Position numbers and translations under genes: made by a program
Assembly: GCA_026005175.1 (NCBI GenBank)
Contig: BPKO01000011.1
Location: 62,001-126,000, forward strand
Length of the DNA: 64,000 nt
DNA from: Candidatus Tectimicrobiota bacterium
Lineage (GTDB): Bacteria > Tectomicrobia > Entotheonellia > Entotheonellales > Entotheonellaceae
Direction: 5' to 3'
The notes under the pieces: generated by a model
Seen by the model: only the letters and a program-made list of their open reading frames with translations
Told to the model about the DNA's origin: nothing
The model's database searches: none
Part shown: in pieces, positions 41,405 to 50,350 of the stretch
How positions within the stretch are numbered: position 1 is the first letter of the stretch
Layout of the letters: each line of letters begins with the position of its first letter

Positions 41405-43249
41405 ATGCCCCGCGCACGCTGGACGCTGGAGCAGGCTTACCGGCAGGCGCTTGACTTCTTCGGCGGCGACGACTTGCGCGCCGAGGTGTTCGTGCACCGC
41501 TATGCCCTGCGCGACCTGGAGGGGCGCTGGCTGGAGGCCACGCCGGAGATGCTGTGGCAGCGGCTGGCGCAGCACCTGGCGCGGCCGGAAAAGGACCGCG
41601 GGCGCTGGCAGCAGCGCTTCTTTGCCCTGCTGGCGGAGTTTCGCTTTGTGCCCGGCGGCCGCATCCTCTTTGCCACCGGCAATCCGCGGCGCGCCACCCT
41701 CTTTAACTGCTACTTCATCCCCATTGCCTCGGACTCGGTCTACGGCATCACCCGCTGGATGTTCGAGGCCTCCAAGACCTACAGCGCCGGCGGCGGCGTG
41801 GGTACCAACATCGACGTGCTGCGCCCCCGCGGCGCCAGAGTGCGCAACGCCGGCCTGGAGAGCTCGGGTTCGGTGAGCTTCATGGAGGTTTTCTCCACCC
41901 TCACCGGCGTCATGGGCATCTCCGGAGGCCGCCGCGGCGCCTTGATGATCACCACGCGGGTGGACCACCCTGACATCCTGGAGTTTATTCGCTGCAAGAG
42001 CGATCCGGCCCGCAGCCGGGTGCGCAACGCCAACATCTCGGTGCGCGTCTCCGATGCCTTCATGCATGCCGTCGACGCCGATGCCCCCTGGCACCTGAGG
42101 TTTACCACCCCGCACGAGACCCTTGTCCGCCAGGTGCCGGCGCGGCAGGTGTGGGACGCCCTGGTGGAGGCGGCCTGGCTTTCTGCCGAGCCCGGCTTGC
42201 TCTTTTGGGATACCATCCAGCGCTTCTCCACCACCCAGTACCACGGCATGGAGGTGCAGGGGGTCAACGTTTGCGGCGAGGTGCCCATGGAGCCCTACGG
42301 TGCCTGTAACCTGGGCAGCCTCAACCTTGCCGCGTTTGTGCGCCAGCCTTTTACCCCGCAGGCAGACGTCGACTGGGAGGCGCTGGAAACCGCGGTCCAC
42401 GACGCGGTGCGCTTTCTCGACAACGTCATCGACGTGGGCGCCCCGCGCCACCCCCTGCGCCTACAGCGCCTGGAATCCGAAAAAACCCGCCGCATCGGCC
42501 TGGGGGTGATGGGGCTGGCCGACGCCCTGGTCATGCTCGGGCACCGCTACGACGGCGAGGCGGCCCGGCGCTGGGTGGAGACGTGCTTTGCCTTTCTCAA
42601 ACGCCACGCCTATGCTGCCAGCATCGAGCTGGCGCGGGAAAAGGGCAGCTTTCCCGCCTTTGCCGCCGAAGCTCACCTGCGCCAGCCCTTCCTGCACACC
42701 CTGCCCGCCGAGCTGCAGCGGGCCATCCGCCGCTACGGGCTGCGCAACGCGGCCCTGCTCTCCGTGGCGCCTACTGGCTCGATTTCCATTCTGGCCGGGG
42801 TGTCAAGCGGCATCGAGCCCATTTTTGCCTTGCAGTACCTGCGCCACGTCGCCGACAAGGCATACCGCGTCTGGCACCCCCTGGTGCAGCGCTACCGCGC
42901 CGTGCACGGCGAGGAAGCCCCGCTGCCCGAGACCTTTGTCACCGCCCATCAAGTCGACCCCCTGGCGCGCGTGGCGCTGCAGGCCTGTGCCCAGGCGCAC
43001 GTCGACCAGAGCATCTCTTCCACCATCAACTTGCCAGAAGCCACCCCGGTAGCCACGGTGGCGCGCATTTTCCGCGCCGCCTGGCAGCAAGGCTGCAAGG
43101 GCATCACCGTCTTTCGCGAAGGAAGCCGCAGCGCCATCGTCGAGCCCCTCGACGCCGCCGCCACGGCGTTTGCCACCGAGAAGGCCTCTCCCGTTGGCGT
43201 CTGTACGTTTTGCGAGCTGCCGCCGGCAGCCCCCGGCAAAGGAGCCTGA
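41405..43249 (+). CDS. nrdJ: Adenosylcobalamin-dependent (class II) ribonucleotide reductase
   Basis: The 614-residue enzyme reduces ribonucleotides without oxygen dependence. It shows RATLFNCYFIP (first active-site Cys), SAGGGVGTNIDVLRPRG, GACNLGSLNL and PTGSISILAGVSSGIEPIF, the nucleotide and radical-site motifs, and a short C-terminal cysteine pair in VCTFCEL. It is on the short side for the family. Its place behind a stress-induced pump supports use under low oxygen. Confidence 0.92.
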   Translation: MPRARWTLEQAYRQALDFFGGDDLRAEVFVHRYALRDLEGRWLEATPEMLWQRLAQHLARPEKDRGRWQQRFFALLAEFRFVPGGRILFATGNPRRATLFNCYFIPIASDSVYGITRWMFEASKTYSAGGGVGTNIDVLRPRGARVRNAGLESSGSVSFMEVFSTLTGVMGISGGRRGALMITTRVDHPDILEFIRCKSDPARSRVRNANISVRVSDAFMHAVDADAPWHLRFTTPHETLVRQVPARQVWDALVEAAWLSAEPGLLFWDTIQRFSTTQYHGMEVQGVNVCGEVPMEPYGACNLGSLNLAAFVRQPFTPQADVDWEALETAVHDAVRFLDNVIDVGAPRHPLRLQRLESEKTRRIGLGVMGLADALVMLGHRYDGEAARRWVETCFAFLKRHAYAASIELAREKGSFPAFAAEAHLRQPFLHTLPAELQRAIRRYGLRNAALLSVAPTGSISILAGVSSGIEPIFALQYLRHVADKAYRVWHPLVQRYRAVHGEEAPLPETFVTAHQVDPLARVALQACAQAHVDQSISSTINLPEATPVATVARIFRAAWQQGCKGITVFREGSRSAIVEPLDAAATAFATEKASPVGVCTFCELPPAAPGKGA

Positions 43250-43250
43250 C

Positions 43251-44264
43251 GTGCAGGTGGCCGTGTTCAGCACCCGCTCTTACGACCGCACGTTTCTCGA
43301 GGCGGCCAACGCCCAGTTCGGCCATGCCCTGTCGTACTTTGCAGCGCGCCTCGACGCCACCACGGCAGAGCTGGCGCGCCCTTTTCCGGCCGTCTGCGTC
43401 TTTGTCCACGACGACCTGGGGGCTGCCACCCTGGAGCGGCTGGCAGCGGGCCAGACGCGCTTCATTGCCCTGCGCTGCGCGGGCTTTAACCAAGTCGACC
43501 TGCGTGCTGCGGCACGGCTGGGGTTCACCGTCTGCAACGTGCCGGCCTACTCCCCGCACGCCATTGCCGAGCACACCGTAGGCCTCATGCTCACCCTCAA
43601 CCGCAAGCTCCACCGCGCCTACTTGCGCGTCCGTGACGGCAACTTTTCCCTTGAGAACCTGCTGGGCTTTGACATGCACGGCAAGACGGTGGGCATTGTC
43701 GGCACGGGCAAAATCGGGGCGGTGGTGGCCCGCATCCTGCTGGGCTTTGGCTGCCGGGTGCTGGCTTACGACCCTTACCCCGATGACGCGCTGCGCGCCT
43801 TGGGCGTGACCTACACGGCGCTCGAGGCGCTGCTGTCGCAAGCCGATATTGTTACCCTGCACTGCCCGCTCACGCCGCAGACCCACCATCTCATCGACGC
43901 CCAGGCCATTGCGCGCATGAAGGACGGCGTGATGCTGATCAATACCAGCCGCGGCGCGGTGATCGATACCGTGGCCGTCATCGAGGCGCTCAAGCGTCAG
44001 AAAATCGGGGCGCTGGGCCTTGACGTCTACGAGGAAGAAGAGCGCTACTTTTACGAGGACCTCTCGGCCCAGATCATCGAAGACGACGTGCTGGCCCGTC
44101 TTCTCACTTTCCCCAACGTGGTGATCACCGCGCACCAGGCCTTTTTCACCCGCGAAGCGATGCACGCCATTGCCCACACCACCCTGCGCAACCTCTGGCA
44201 GCTCGAGCGCGGCGAGCCCTGCCCGCACCTGGTGACCGCCGAGCGCTACCTGGCGGCAGGCTAA
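43251..44264 (+). CDS. ldhA: D-lactate dehydrogenase (LdhA type)
   Basis: The 337-residue D-2-hydroxyacid dehydrogenase has the NAD-binding loop GIVGTGKIGAVVARIL and catalytic residues in RCAGFNQVD (Arg), GLDVYEEEERYFYED (Glu region) and ITAHQAFFTREA (His). The latter two stretches are specific to fermentative LdhA. It reduces pyruvate to D-lactate to regenerate NAD+. Starts with GTG directly after the RNR gene with RBS AAAGGAG. Confidence 0.9.
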   Translation: MQVAVFSTRSYDRTFLEAANAQFGHALSYFAARLDATTAELARPFPAVCVFVHDDLGAATLERLAAGQTRFIALRCAGFNQVDLRAAARLGFTVCNVPAYSPHAIAEHTVGLMLTLNRKLHRAYLRVRDGNFSLENLLGFDMHGKTVGIVGTGKIGAVVARILLGFGCRVLAYDPYPDDALRALGVTYTALEALLSQADIVTLHCPLTPQTHHLIDAQAIARMKDGVMLINTSRGAVIDTVAVIEALKRQKIGALGLDVYEEEERYFYEDLSAQIIEDDVLARLLTFPNVVITAHQAFFTREAMHAIAHTTLRNLWQLERGEPCPHLVTAERYLAAG

Positions 44265-45130
44265 TCCCAGTCGCTAGGCTCGGCGCGGTAGTCGCAGGTG
44301 GCGCACAAGGGCATGGCGCGGTTTTGGCGCGCCAGCTGGCGGCGGTAGGCCTCGTACTTGGCGTTGGTCCAGATCTCGCGCAGCGAGGCCTGGGCCGTGT
44401 CGCCCATCACCACCTCGAAGCGCCAGTCGTTGCAGCACAGCACCGCCTGGCCCAGGTAGTTGATGTACATCTGCTCGAAAGGACGCGGGCAGCCCAGGGG
44501 CAGCGGGGCCGCCAGGCGGCGCGCCGCCGGCACGTTGCCGGAGCGGTTGGTCAGCCCCGGCGTGGCCCGCTTGGCGCGGAAGCGGCCCTCCCAGTCACTC
44601 ATGTCCCGGCAGTGCAGGATCTGCAGGGAACGCGGCAGTCCCTCGCCGTTGAAAGTGGGATCGAGATAACCGCGGTGCACGCGCAGGCCAGGGCGCCGCT
44701 TTGCCACGCGGGCGGCCAGCGCCAGGTGGGCCGCGTGCTGTTGCGGGCTGTCGTACGCATTGACGTCAAGGCAGTTGAGGCCGGCTTCAAAGAGGCGGCA
44801 GGCAAGCGACTCCGAGAGGGCATCGCCGTTGGTGTTGATGGCGATCCAGCTCTGCGGGCAGCGCTGCCGCGCGTAGGCAATCAGCTCGGGCAGCCGCTTG
44901 TCAAGAAGCGGCTCGTTCATCAAGTAAGGGGAAAGGCGCCCGGCAAACTCGAGCTCGGCCAGCTGATCGATGACGCGGCGGTAGACCTCAAGCGGCATGA
45001 ACGCCTTGGGCACGGGAAACTTTCCCGAAGGACAAAAAGCGCAGCTGCGGTTGCACCACGACACCGTCTGGATCTGGATGCGCGTAAACAGCGCCACCGC
45101 GGGCGCGGTCGTCAAGGCGTTTTGCACCAT
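44261..45130 (-). CDS. Radical SAM/SPASM-domain protein
   Basis: The 289-residue protein has the radical SAM cluster motif CNRSCAFC (C26, C30, C33) and a C-terminal SPASM-like cysteine set (CPRPFEQMYINYLGQAVLCC, then PLCATCDYR) for an auxiliary Fe-S cluster. SPASM enzymes usually modify peptides or proteins. No precursor peptide with an obvious leader was found beside it. It is convergent with LdhA (4-base overlap) and divergent from DUF5752. Confidence 0.85.
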   Translation of the reverse strand: MVQNALTTAPAVALFTRIQIQTVSWCNRSCAFCPSGKFPVPKAFMPLEVYRRVIDQLAELEFAGRLSPYLMNEPLLDKRLPELIAYARQRCPQSWIAINTNGDALSESLACRLFEAGLNCLDVNAYDSPQQHAAHLALAARVAKRRPGLRVHRGYLDPTFNGEGLPRSLQILHCRDMSDWEGRFRAKRATPGLTNRSGNVPAARRLAAPLPLGCPRPFEQMYINYLGQAVLCCNDWRFEVVMGDTAQASLREIWTNAKYEAYRRQLARQNRAMPLCATCDYRAEPSDWD

Positions 45131-45258
45131 GGCCAGGCTCTCCCGACAAAAGGCACTGCTGGGTAAGTGTACCAGCCGTGCCGTGGCCGGTCAGCTTCTG
45201 CAGGCTTGCCTTGGCGCCGCTTCCGGCGTAAAGTACCTTCTGGAAAAGGAGAAAGCCC

Positions 45259-45936
45259 GTGGTCTCGCCGCCTTCGCCGTTTGTGTTCTGGAAAGCCGCT
45301 TTTTTGGTCGAGGTGCTGCCCCTGCGCGCCGCTTCCTTGAGCCAGCTGCTCACCGGGGTCACTCTGGCGCCGGAGCTGTCGATTTTTCACCACCTGCACC
45401 AGCGCTTTTTTTACGAGCCCGCGCGGCTGCCCGAGTACCCCAACGACTTTGCTGCCTGGGCCGACCGCGAGCTGGGCGACGCGGTGGTGGCGGAGCGCCT
45501 GGCCAACCTCAACCTCTTCCGCAGCATTGACCTGGCGGTGGTGCGCCGCGAGCTCAGCGTCATCTTGGCCCAGCACCTGCAAGAGCATGGCGACGCGCGC
45601 CGCGTCGCTGCCGGGAGCGCCTTTCGCTTCTGCCAGCCGCGGCTGGTCGTTTTTCCCAGCGGCCAGCAGGCGCGCACCCCGGCCGAGTTCTTGGAGGTGC
45701 TGCGCCGCGTCGACAGCGACACCATCGGCTACCACCTCTTTGCCCCCAAGATCACCCCTGGACCGGTGGCCAACGACTTCGCCGTGTGGTTTGCCCAGTG
45801 GGGCTATCACGACCTGGCGCGGCAGCTCGACGCGTTTGACCCTTACCTCAACAGCCTCGAGGACAACCGCGCTTACTTGCTCGAGCTCATCGAGCTGGGA
45901 CTGCACCAGCCGCGCCCGGGAGAAATCCATGATTGA
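45259..45936 (+). CDS. DUF5752 family protein
   Basis: 225 residues; FVFWKAAFLVEVLPLRAASL near the start and PNDFAAWADRELGDAVVAER then LNLF are typical of DUF5752, a family of unknown function usually encoded beside trehalose-synthase-type glycosyltransferases. The GTG start follows AAAAGGAGAAAG. It overlaps the glycosyltransferase gene by 8 bases, implying linked synthesis. Confidence 0.75.
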   Translation: MVSPPSPFVFWKAAFLVEVLPLRAASLSQLLTGVTLAPELSIFHHLHQRFFYEPARLPEYPNDFAAWADRELGDAVVAERLANLNLFRSIDLAVVRRELSVILAQHLQEHGDARRVAAGSAFRFCQPRLVVFPSGQQARTPAEFLEVLRRVDSDTIGYHLFAPKITPGPVANDFAVWFAQWGYHDLARQLDAFDPYLNSLEDNRAYLLELIELGLHQPRPGEIHD

Positions 45937-47188
45937 GCAGTACCGCGGCATTGCCCCGGACAGCGTGCTGCGCGAAATTGCCCTGCTGGCTGAGGCCTTG
46001 CAGGGCAGGAGCCTGCTCCACGTCAACGCCACCCGCAGCGGCGGCGGCGTGGCCGAGCTGCTGGCGCGCCTGGTGCCGTGGACCGAGGCCTTGGGCATCC
46101 GCACCACCTGGGAAGTGATCAGCGGCTCTCCTGCCTTTTTCGAAGTGACCAAGGCCATGCACAACGCCCTGCAAGGCGACGAGGTGGAGATCCCGCGTGC
46201 CGACCTCGAGGTCTACCTGCACGGCTTGCAAGACAACGCCAAGCGGCTGCGCCTGGAAGCCGACGTGGTGGTGGTGCACGACCCGCAGCCGGCCTACTTG
46301 ATCCAGTTTGGCGCCCTGGACCGCCGCCGTGCCGTGTGGCGCTGCCATATCGACTTGTCGCAGCCCTACGAGCCGGTGTGGCGCTTTCTGCGCCAGGCGG
46401 TGAGCCGCTACGCCATGGCCGTCTTTCACGTGGCGCCGTTTGCCCAGCCGCTGCCCATTCCCCAGCTGCTCATTGCGCCTTCTATCGACCCCTTGAGCGA
46501 GAAAAACCGCGAGCTGAGCGAAGCCGAAATCACCGCGGTCACCGAGCGCTTTGGCATCGACCGCCGCCGCCCACTGCTGGTGCAGATCTCGCGCTTTGAC
46601 CGCTTCAAGGATCCCCTGGGGGTGATCGCCGCTTACCGCCTGGTGCGGCAAAACTTCGACTGCCAGCTGGTCTTGGCCGGCGGACCGGCCAGCGACGACC
46701 CCGAAGGCGAGCGGGTGCTGGCCGAGGTGCAGGAGGCGGCAGCCGGGGATCCAGACATTTTCGTCCTCTCGCTGCCCCCTGGCAGCGACCACGAGATCAA
46801 CGCCCTGCAGCGGGCGGCCACGGTGGTGATCCAGAAGTCGACGCGCGAAGGCTTTGGCCTCACGGTGACCGAAGCCATGTGGAAGGGCAAGCCGGTGATC
46901 GGCGGCGCCGCGGGAGGCATCCCGGCGCAGGTCATCCACGGCGTTACCGGCTTTCTGGTACACTCGCCCGAAGGCGCCGCCTTTCGCCTGCGCTACCTGC
47001 TCAGCCACCCGAGGGCGGCGCAGCGCATGGGCGCCCAAGGCCGCGAGCACGTGCGCCGCCACTTTCTCATCACCCGCCACGTGCGGGACTATCTGATGCT
47101 CATGCTTCTGATGTTGCAAGAACGACCCAGCAATCCGCTGCGGCTGCCTGCCGCGGCGCCAAGCGGCGGGGAGTGCCCCGATGGCTGA
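45929..47188 (+). CDS. Trehalose synthase-type glycosyltransferase (GT4, TreT-like)
   Basis: The 419-residue GT-B enzyme opens [20 protein letters not shown], the TreT/trehalose phosphorylase signature, and carries the GT4 donor site [19 protein letters not shown] near residue 315 (E-x7-E). TreT makes trehalose from NDP-glucose and glucose. Trehalose would serve as a stress protectant. It overlaps DUF5752 upstream and the CBM48 gene downstream. Confidence 0.87.
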   Translation: MIEQYRGIAPDSVLREIALLAEALQGRSLLHVNATRSGGGVAELLARLVPWTEALGIRTTWEVISGSPAFFEVTKAMHNALQGDEVEIPRADLEVYLHGLQDNAKRLRLEADVVVVHDPQPAYLIQFGALDRRRAVWRCHIDLSQPYEPVWRFLRQAVSRYAMAVFHVAPFAQPLPIPQLLIAPSIDPLSEKNRELSEAEITAVTERFGIDRRRPLLVQISRFDRFKDPLGVIAAYRLVRQNFDCQLVLAGGPASDDPEGERVLAEVQEAAAGDPDIFVLSLPPGSDHEINALQRAATVVIQKSTREGFGLTVTEAMWKGKPVIGGAAGGIPAQVIHGVTGFLVHSPEGAAFRLRYLLSHPRAAQRMGAQGREHVRRHFLITRHVRDYLMLMLLMLQERPSNPLRLPAAAPSGGECPDG

Positions 47189-47495
47189 TGCGCCCCAGTC
47201 CGATCCCCGGCCTGTCAAGGCGCCCTGGCGCCTGATTTCTTTCCGCCTTGATGCCCCTGCCGCGCAGCGCGTGAGCGTGGTGGGCGACTTCAACGGCTGG
47301 GATCCCCACAAGCACCCCTTGCGCAAGAACCCTGACGGGGTCTGGGAGTGCCGCCTGTCGCTGCCGGCAGGGCGTTACGCTTACGGCTTTGTTGTCGACG
47401 GTGCCCTGCAGCCCGATCCCCACTGCCGCCAGCGGGTGCAGGCGCCGGACGGCACCGTACACTGCCTTCTGGAAGTGCTGCCGCCGCAGGAGTAA
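47181..47495 (+). CDS. Stand-alone glycogen-binding (CBM48) protein
   Basis: 104 residues forming one CBM48/isoamylase N-terminal module ([40 protein letters not shown]). It binds alpha-glucan and has no catalytic domain. An 8-base overlap with TreT implies it works with that enzyme, perhaps tethering it to glycogen or sensing glucan; this is inference. Confidence 0.85.
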   Translation: MADAPQSDPRPVKAPWRLISFRLDAPAAQRVSVVGDFNGWDPHKHPLRKNPDGVWECRLSLPAGRYAYGFVVDGALQPDPHCRQRVQAPDGTVHCLLEVLPPQE

Positions 47496-47529
47496 GGAAC
47501 GCGGACCGAAAACACAGGGAGAAGAGGCC

Positions 47530-49113
47530 ATGCCTTCCTGGGAGAGGCAAGTTTCACGGCGCGCCTTGTTGGCCCGCAGCGGCAGTCTTCTGGCTGCCGC
47601 GGCGCTGCCCGCCGCAGCCGGCGCCGGGATGCCGCAGCCGGGCCGCGGCGGCACCCTGCGCTTTGCCACTCGCGGCGACGCCTCCGGCCTTGACCCCCAC
47701 CGCCACGTCTTCTATCTCGTCTCCACGCCGCTGGCCGCCCTCTTGCAGGGGCTGCTCGACCTCAACCTGCAAGGCGAGCCCGTGCCCGGCGTGGCAGAGG
47801 AGTGGGAAGCTTCGGCCGACTTGCGCACTTACACGTTTCGGCTGCGCAAGGGGGTGCTGTTTCACAACGGCCGCGAGGTAGACGCCGCAGCCGTCAAGTG
47901 GAACCTGGATCGCCTGCGCGATCCCCGCGTGGCCCACCCCTTCATGCGCGCGGCTCTTGGCGACCTGGGTGGAGTCGAAGTGGTCGACCGCTACACCCTG
48001 CGCTGCCACCTCCACCAGGCCAGCGCTGCCTTTCCCGCCAACGTCGTCTACTATCCCTGCAGCCTCATCGCTCCAGACAGCGCCGAGCAGGCCCACCTGC
48101 ACCCGGTGAGCTGCGGCCCCTTTCGCTTCGTGCGCTGGCGCCGCAACGAGGTGAGCGAGCTGGTGCGCTTCGAGCACTATTTCGAGACCGATGCCGCGGG
48201 CCGCCCCCTGCCTTACCTGGCCGAGCTCGTGGGCAAGCCCAAGAAAGAAGACCGCGTGCGGCTCACCGCCCTGCGCGCTGGCGAAGTGGAGCTCATCGAC
48301 ACCGTGGCTTACGCCGACGCCGCCGCTTTCCCCCGGCGCTACGCCGGCCGCTTCCAGACCTGGGAAGTGCCTACGCTGGGGACGGCCTTTTTGCTTTTCA
48401 ACCTCGATCGCGGGCCGTTTGCCGACAAGCGGCTGCGCCGCGCCGCGGCCCACGCCATCGACCGCGAGGCGATCAAGCAGGCGGTGTTTTACGGCCAGGG
48501 CGAAATCGCCCGTGGCTTCTATGCCCCGGCCAGCCCCTGGCACAGCCCTGACGTTCGCCCCTGGCCGGCTTACGATCCCGAGCAGGCGCGCGCTTTGTTG
48601 CGTCAGGCAGGCGCCGTGGGCACGACCGTGCTCCTTCAATCCCCGCTGGCCTACCCTTACCTGCGCCAGATCGGCGATTTGGTGCAGGCTATGTGGAGCG
48701 AGGTGGGCTTTCGGGTGCAGCACGTTGTCGACGAGGCCCCCGTGCTTGCCCAGCGCCGGCGCCAGCGTGCCTTCCACGCCGAAGCCTCCAGCGCCAGCTA
48801 CCGCTTCGACCCGGATGGCTGGTTTGCGCGCAGCTTGCTCTCCACCTCGCCTTCCAACCAGGAGCGCGCCAACTTTCGCGACGAGCGGGTCGACCGCCTC
48901 ATCCTCGAGGCGCGGCGCACCGCCAACCGCCGTCGGCGCCTGGCGCTCTACGCGGAAATCGATAGCCTGGTCAACGAAGAACTGCCCCTTCTCTACTTGC
49001 ACCACCTCACCCTGCTTCAGGCCGGCACCGTGCGGCTGCAAGGCTACCAGCCCGGCATCTCCGGCGCCTTCAGCACCCAGGGGGCGGGAGTGCGCACCGC
49101 CTGGCTGGCCTAG
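47530..49113 (+). CDS. Family 5 extracellular solute-binding protein, twin-arginine-like signal
   Basis: The 527-residue protein has a signal peptide with SRRALLARSG ahead of the hydrophobic core, suggesting Tat export, then the family 5 (peptide/nickel/opine) binding fold (LRFATRGDASGLDPHRHVFY, YTFRLRKGVLFHNGREVDAA). No ABC permease or ATPase follows, so it is an orphan or docks with a distant transporter. It ends 8 bases before the inverted dispersed repeat. Confidence 0.85.
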   Translation: MPSWERQVSRRALLARSGSLLAAAALPAAAGAGMPQPGRGGTLRFATRGDASGLDPHRHVFYLVSTPLAALLQGLLDLNLQGEPVPGVAEEWEASADLRTYTFRLRKGVLFHNGREVDAAAVKWNLDRLRDPRVAHPFMRAALGDLGGVEVVDRYTLRCHLHQASAAFPANVVYYPCSLIAPDSAEQAHLHPVSCGPFRFVRWRRNEVSELVRFEHYFETDAAGRPLPYLAELVGKPKKEDRVRLTALRAGEVELIDTVAYADAAAFPRRYAGRFQTWEVPTLGTAFLLFNLDRGPFADKRLRRAAAHAIDREAIKQAVFYGQGEIARGFYAPASPWHSPDVRPWPAYDPEQARALLRQAGAVGTTVLLQSPLAYPYLRQIGDLVQAMWSEVGFRVQHVVDEAPVLAQRRRQRAFHAEASSASYRFDPDGWFARSLLSTSPSNQERANFRDERVDRLILEARRTANRRRRLALYAEIDSLVNEELPLLYLHHLTLLQAGTVRLQGYQPGISGAFSTQGAGVRTAWLA

Positions 49114-49120
49114 CCCACAG

Positions 49121-49143
49121 AAAATGTACTCTGACCCCATTTC
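49121..49143 (-). repeat. Dispersed 23-bp repeat, copy 3 (inverted)
   Basis: On the minus strand this matches copies 1 and 2 except T for A at one base (GAGTACATTTT). It lies directly after the PGK stop codon, so all three copies follow a gene end in the same orientation. Confidence 0.75.
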
Positions 49144-50331
49144 CTAACGGTCCTCGAGGCAGGCCACCCCGGGCAGCGCCTTGCCTTCGAGGAACTCCAG
49201 GGCAGCCCCGCCGCCGGTGGAGACGTGGGTGATGGCCTCGCGGCAGCCGCTCAGCTCGAGCGCCGCCACCGTGTCGCCGCCGCCCACCACCGTGGTGCCC
49301 TGGCAGGCAGCCATCGCCTGCGCCACCGCCAGGGTGCCCTGCCGGAAAGGCGCGACTTCGAAGAGGCCCATGGGGCCGTTCCAGAACACCGTGCGCGCCG
49401 GCACGATGACCTCACGGAACTGCTGCGCCGTCTGCGGGCCGATGTCCAGGCCGCGCCAGCCGGCCGGAATGCCGGCATTGGCCACCACGCGGGTCTCGGT
49501 GTCTTCTGCCACCTGCTGTGCGATCACGTGGTCGCGAGGCAGCACGAGCTGCACGTGGTAGCGCGCGGCCTGCGCCAGCACCTGACGCGCCGTCTCCAGG
49601 TACGGCGGCTCCACCAGCGAGTCGCCCACCGCGTAGCCTTGGGCCAGCAAGAGCGTGTAGGCCATGGCTCCGCCAATGAGCAGCGAAGAGACCTTGGGAA
49701 GGAGGTTGGAAATGAGCGGGATCTTGTCCGAGACCTTGGCCCCGCCCAGCACCACGACAAAAGGCGGCTCGGGGTGGTCGCGCACTTTGCCGAGGTAAGT
49801 CAGCTCCTTCTCCATGAGCAAGCCGGCCACCGCCGGTCGCAGGTAGGCAGCAATGCCGGCAGTAGAAGCGTGCGCCCGGTGGGCAGCGCCAAAGGCATCG
49901 TTGACGTACACCTCGCCCAGGCGGGCCAGAGCCTGGGCAAACGCCGCGTCGTTGGCTTCCTCTTCGGGGTGAAAGCGCAGGTTTTCCAGCAGCAGCACTT
50001 CTCCCGGGCGCAGCCCCTGCGCCAGCCGCTCCACTTGCGGGCCCACGCAGTCCGGCGCCAGGGGAACCGGCACCCCCAGCAGGCGCTCGAGCCGCGCGGC
50101 CACCGGGCGCAGGCTCAGGGAGGGCTCCGGCTTGCCTTTGGGGCGGCCAAGGTGCGAGGCCAGGACGAGGCTGGCGCCCTGCTCGCGGGCGTACGTCAGG
50201 GTGGGCAGTGTGGCCCGCAGGCGCGTGTCGTCGGCCACCTCGCCCTCAGGGGTCAGGGGCACATTGAAGTCCACGCGCACAAAGAGGCGCTTGCCCTGCA
50301 CCGCCACGTCACGAAGGGTCTTTTTGGGCAT
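49144..50331 (-). CDS. pgk: Phosphoglycerate kinase
   Basis: The 395-residue enzyme shows all PGK landmarks: FVRVDFNVPL, ASHLGRPKG, LLLENLRFHPEEE, VVLGGAKVSDKI and FWNGPMGLFE, with the nucleotide loop GGGDTVAALE. It interconverts 1,3-bisphosphoglycerate and 3-phosphoglycerate. It stands downstream of the MbfA-like gene on the same strand, apart from other Calvin or glycolysis genes, suggesting a second stress-linked copy; that would need the whole genome to confirm. Confidence 0.95.
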   Translation of the reverse strand: MPKKTLRDVAVQGKRLFVRVDFNVPLTPEGEVADDTRLRATLPTLTYAREQGASLVLASHLGRPKGKPEPSLSLRPVAARLERLLGVPVPLAPDCVGPQVERLAQGLRPGEVLLLENLRFHPEEEANDAAFAQALARLGEVYVNDAFGAAHRAHASTAGIAAYLRPAVAGLLMEKELTYLGKVRDHPEPPFVVVLGGAKVSDKIPLISNLLPKVSSLLIGGAMAYTLLLAQGYAVGDSLVEPPYLETARQVLAQAARYHVQLVLPRDHVIAQQVAEDTETRVVANAGIPAGWRGLDIGPQTAQQFREVIVPARTVFWNGPMGLFEVAPFRQGTLAVAQAMAACQGTTVVGGGDTVAALELSGCREAITHVSTGGGAALEFLEGKALPGVACLEDR

Positions 50332-50350
50332 CGCAGGTCTCCTCGTTGCG

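Noticed and set aside
45131-45258. Shared control region of radical SAM and DUF5752
   Set aside because: Searched for sigma-54 and GACA-N3-TGTC signals on both strands; none met the spacing rules.
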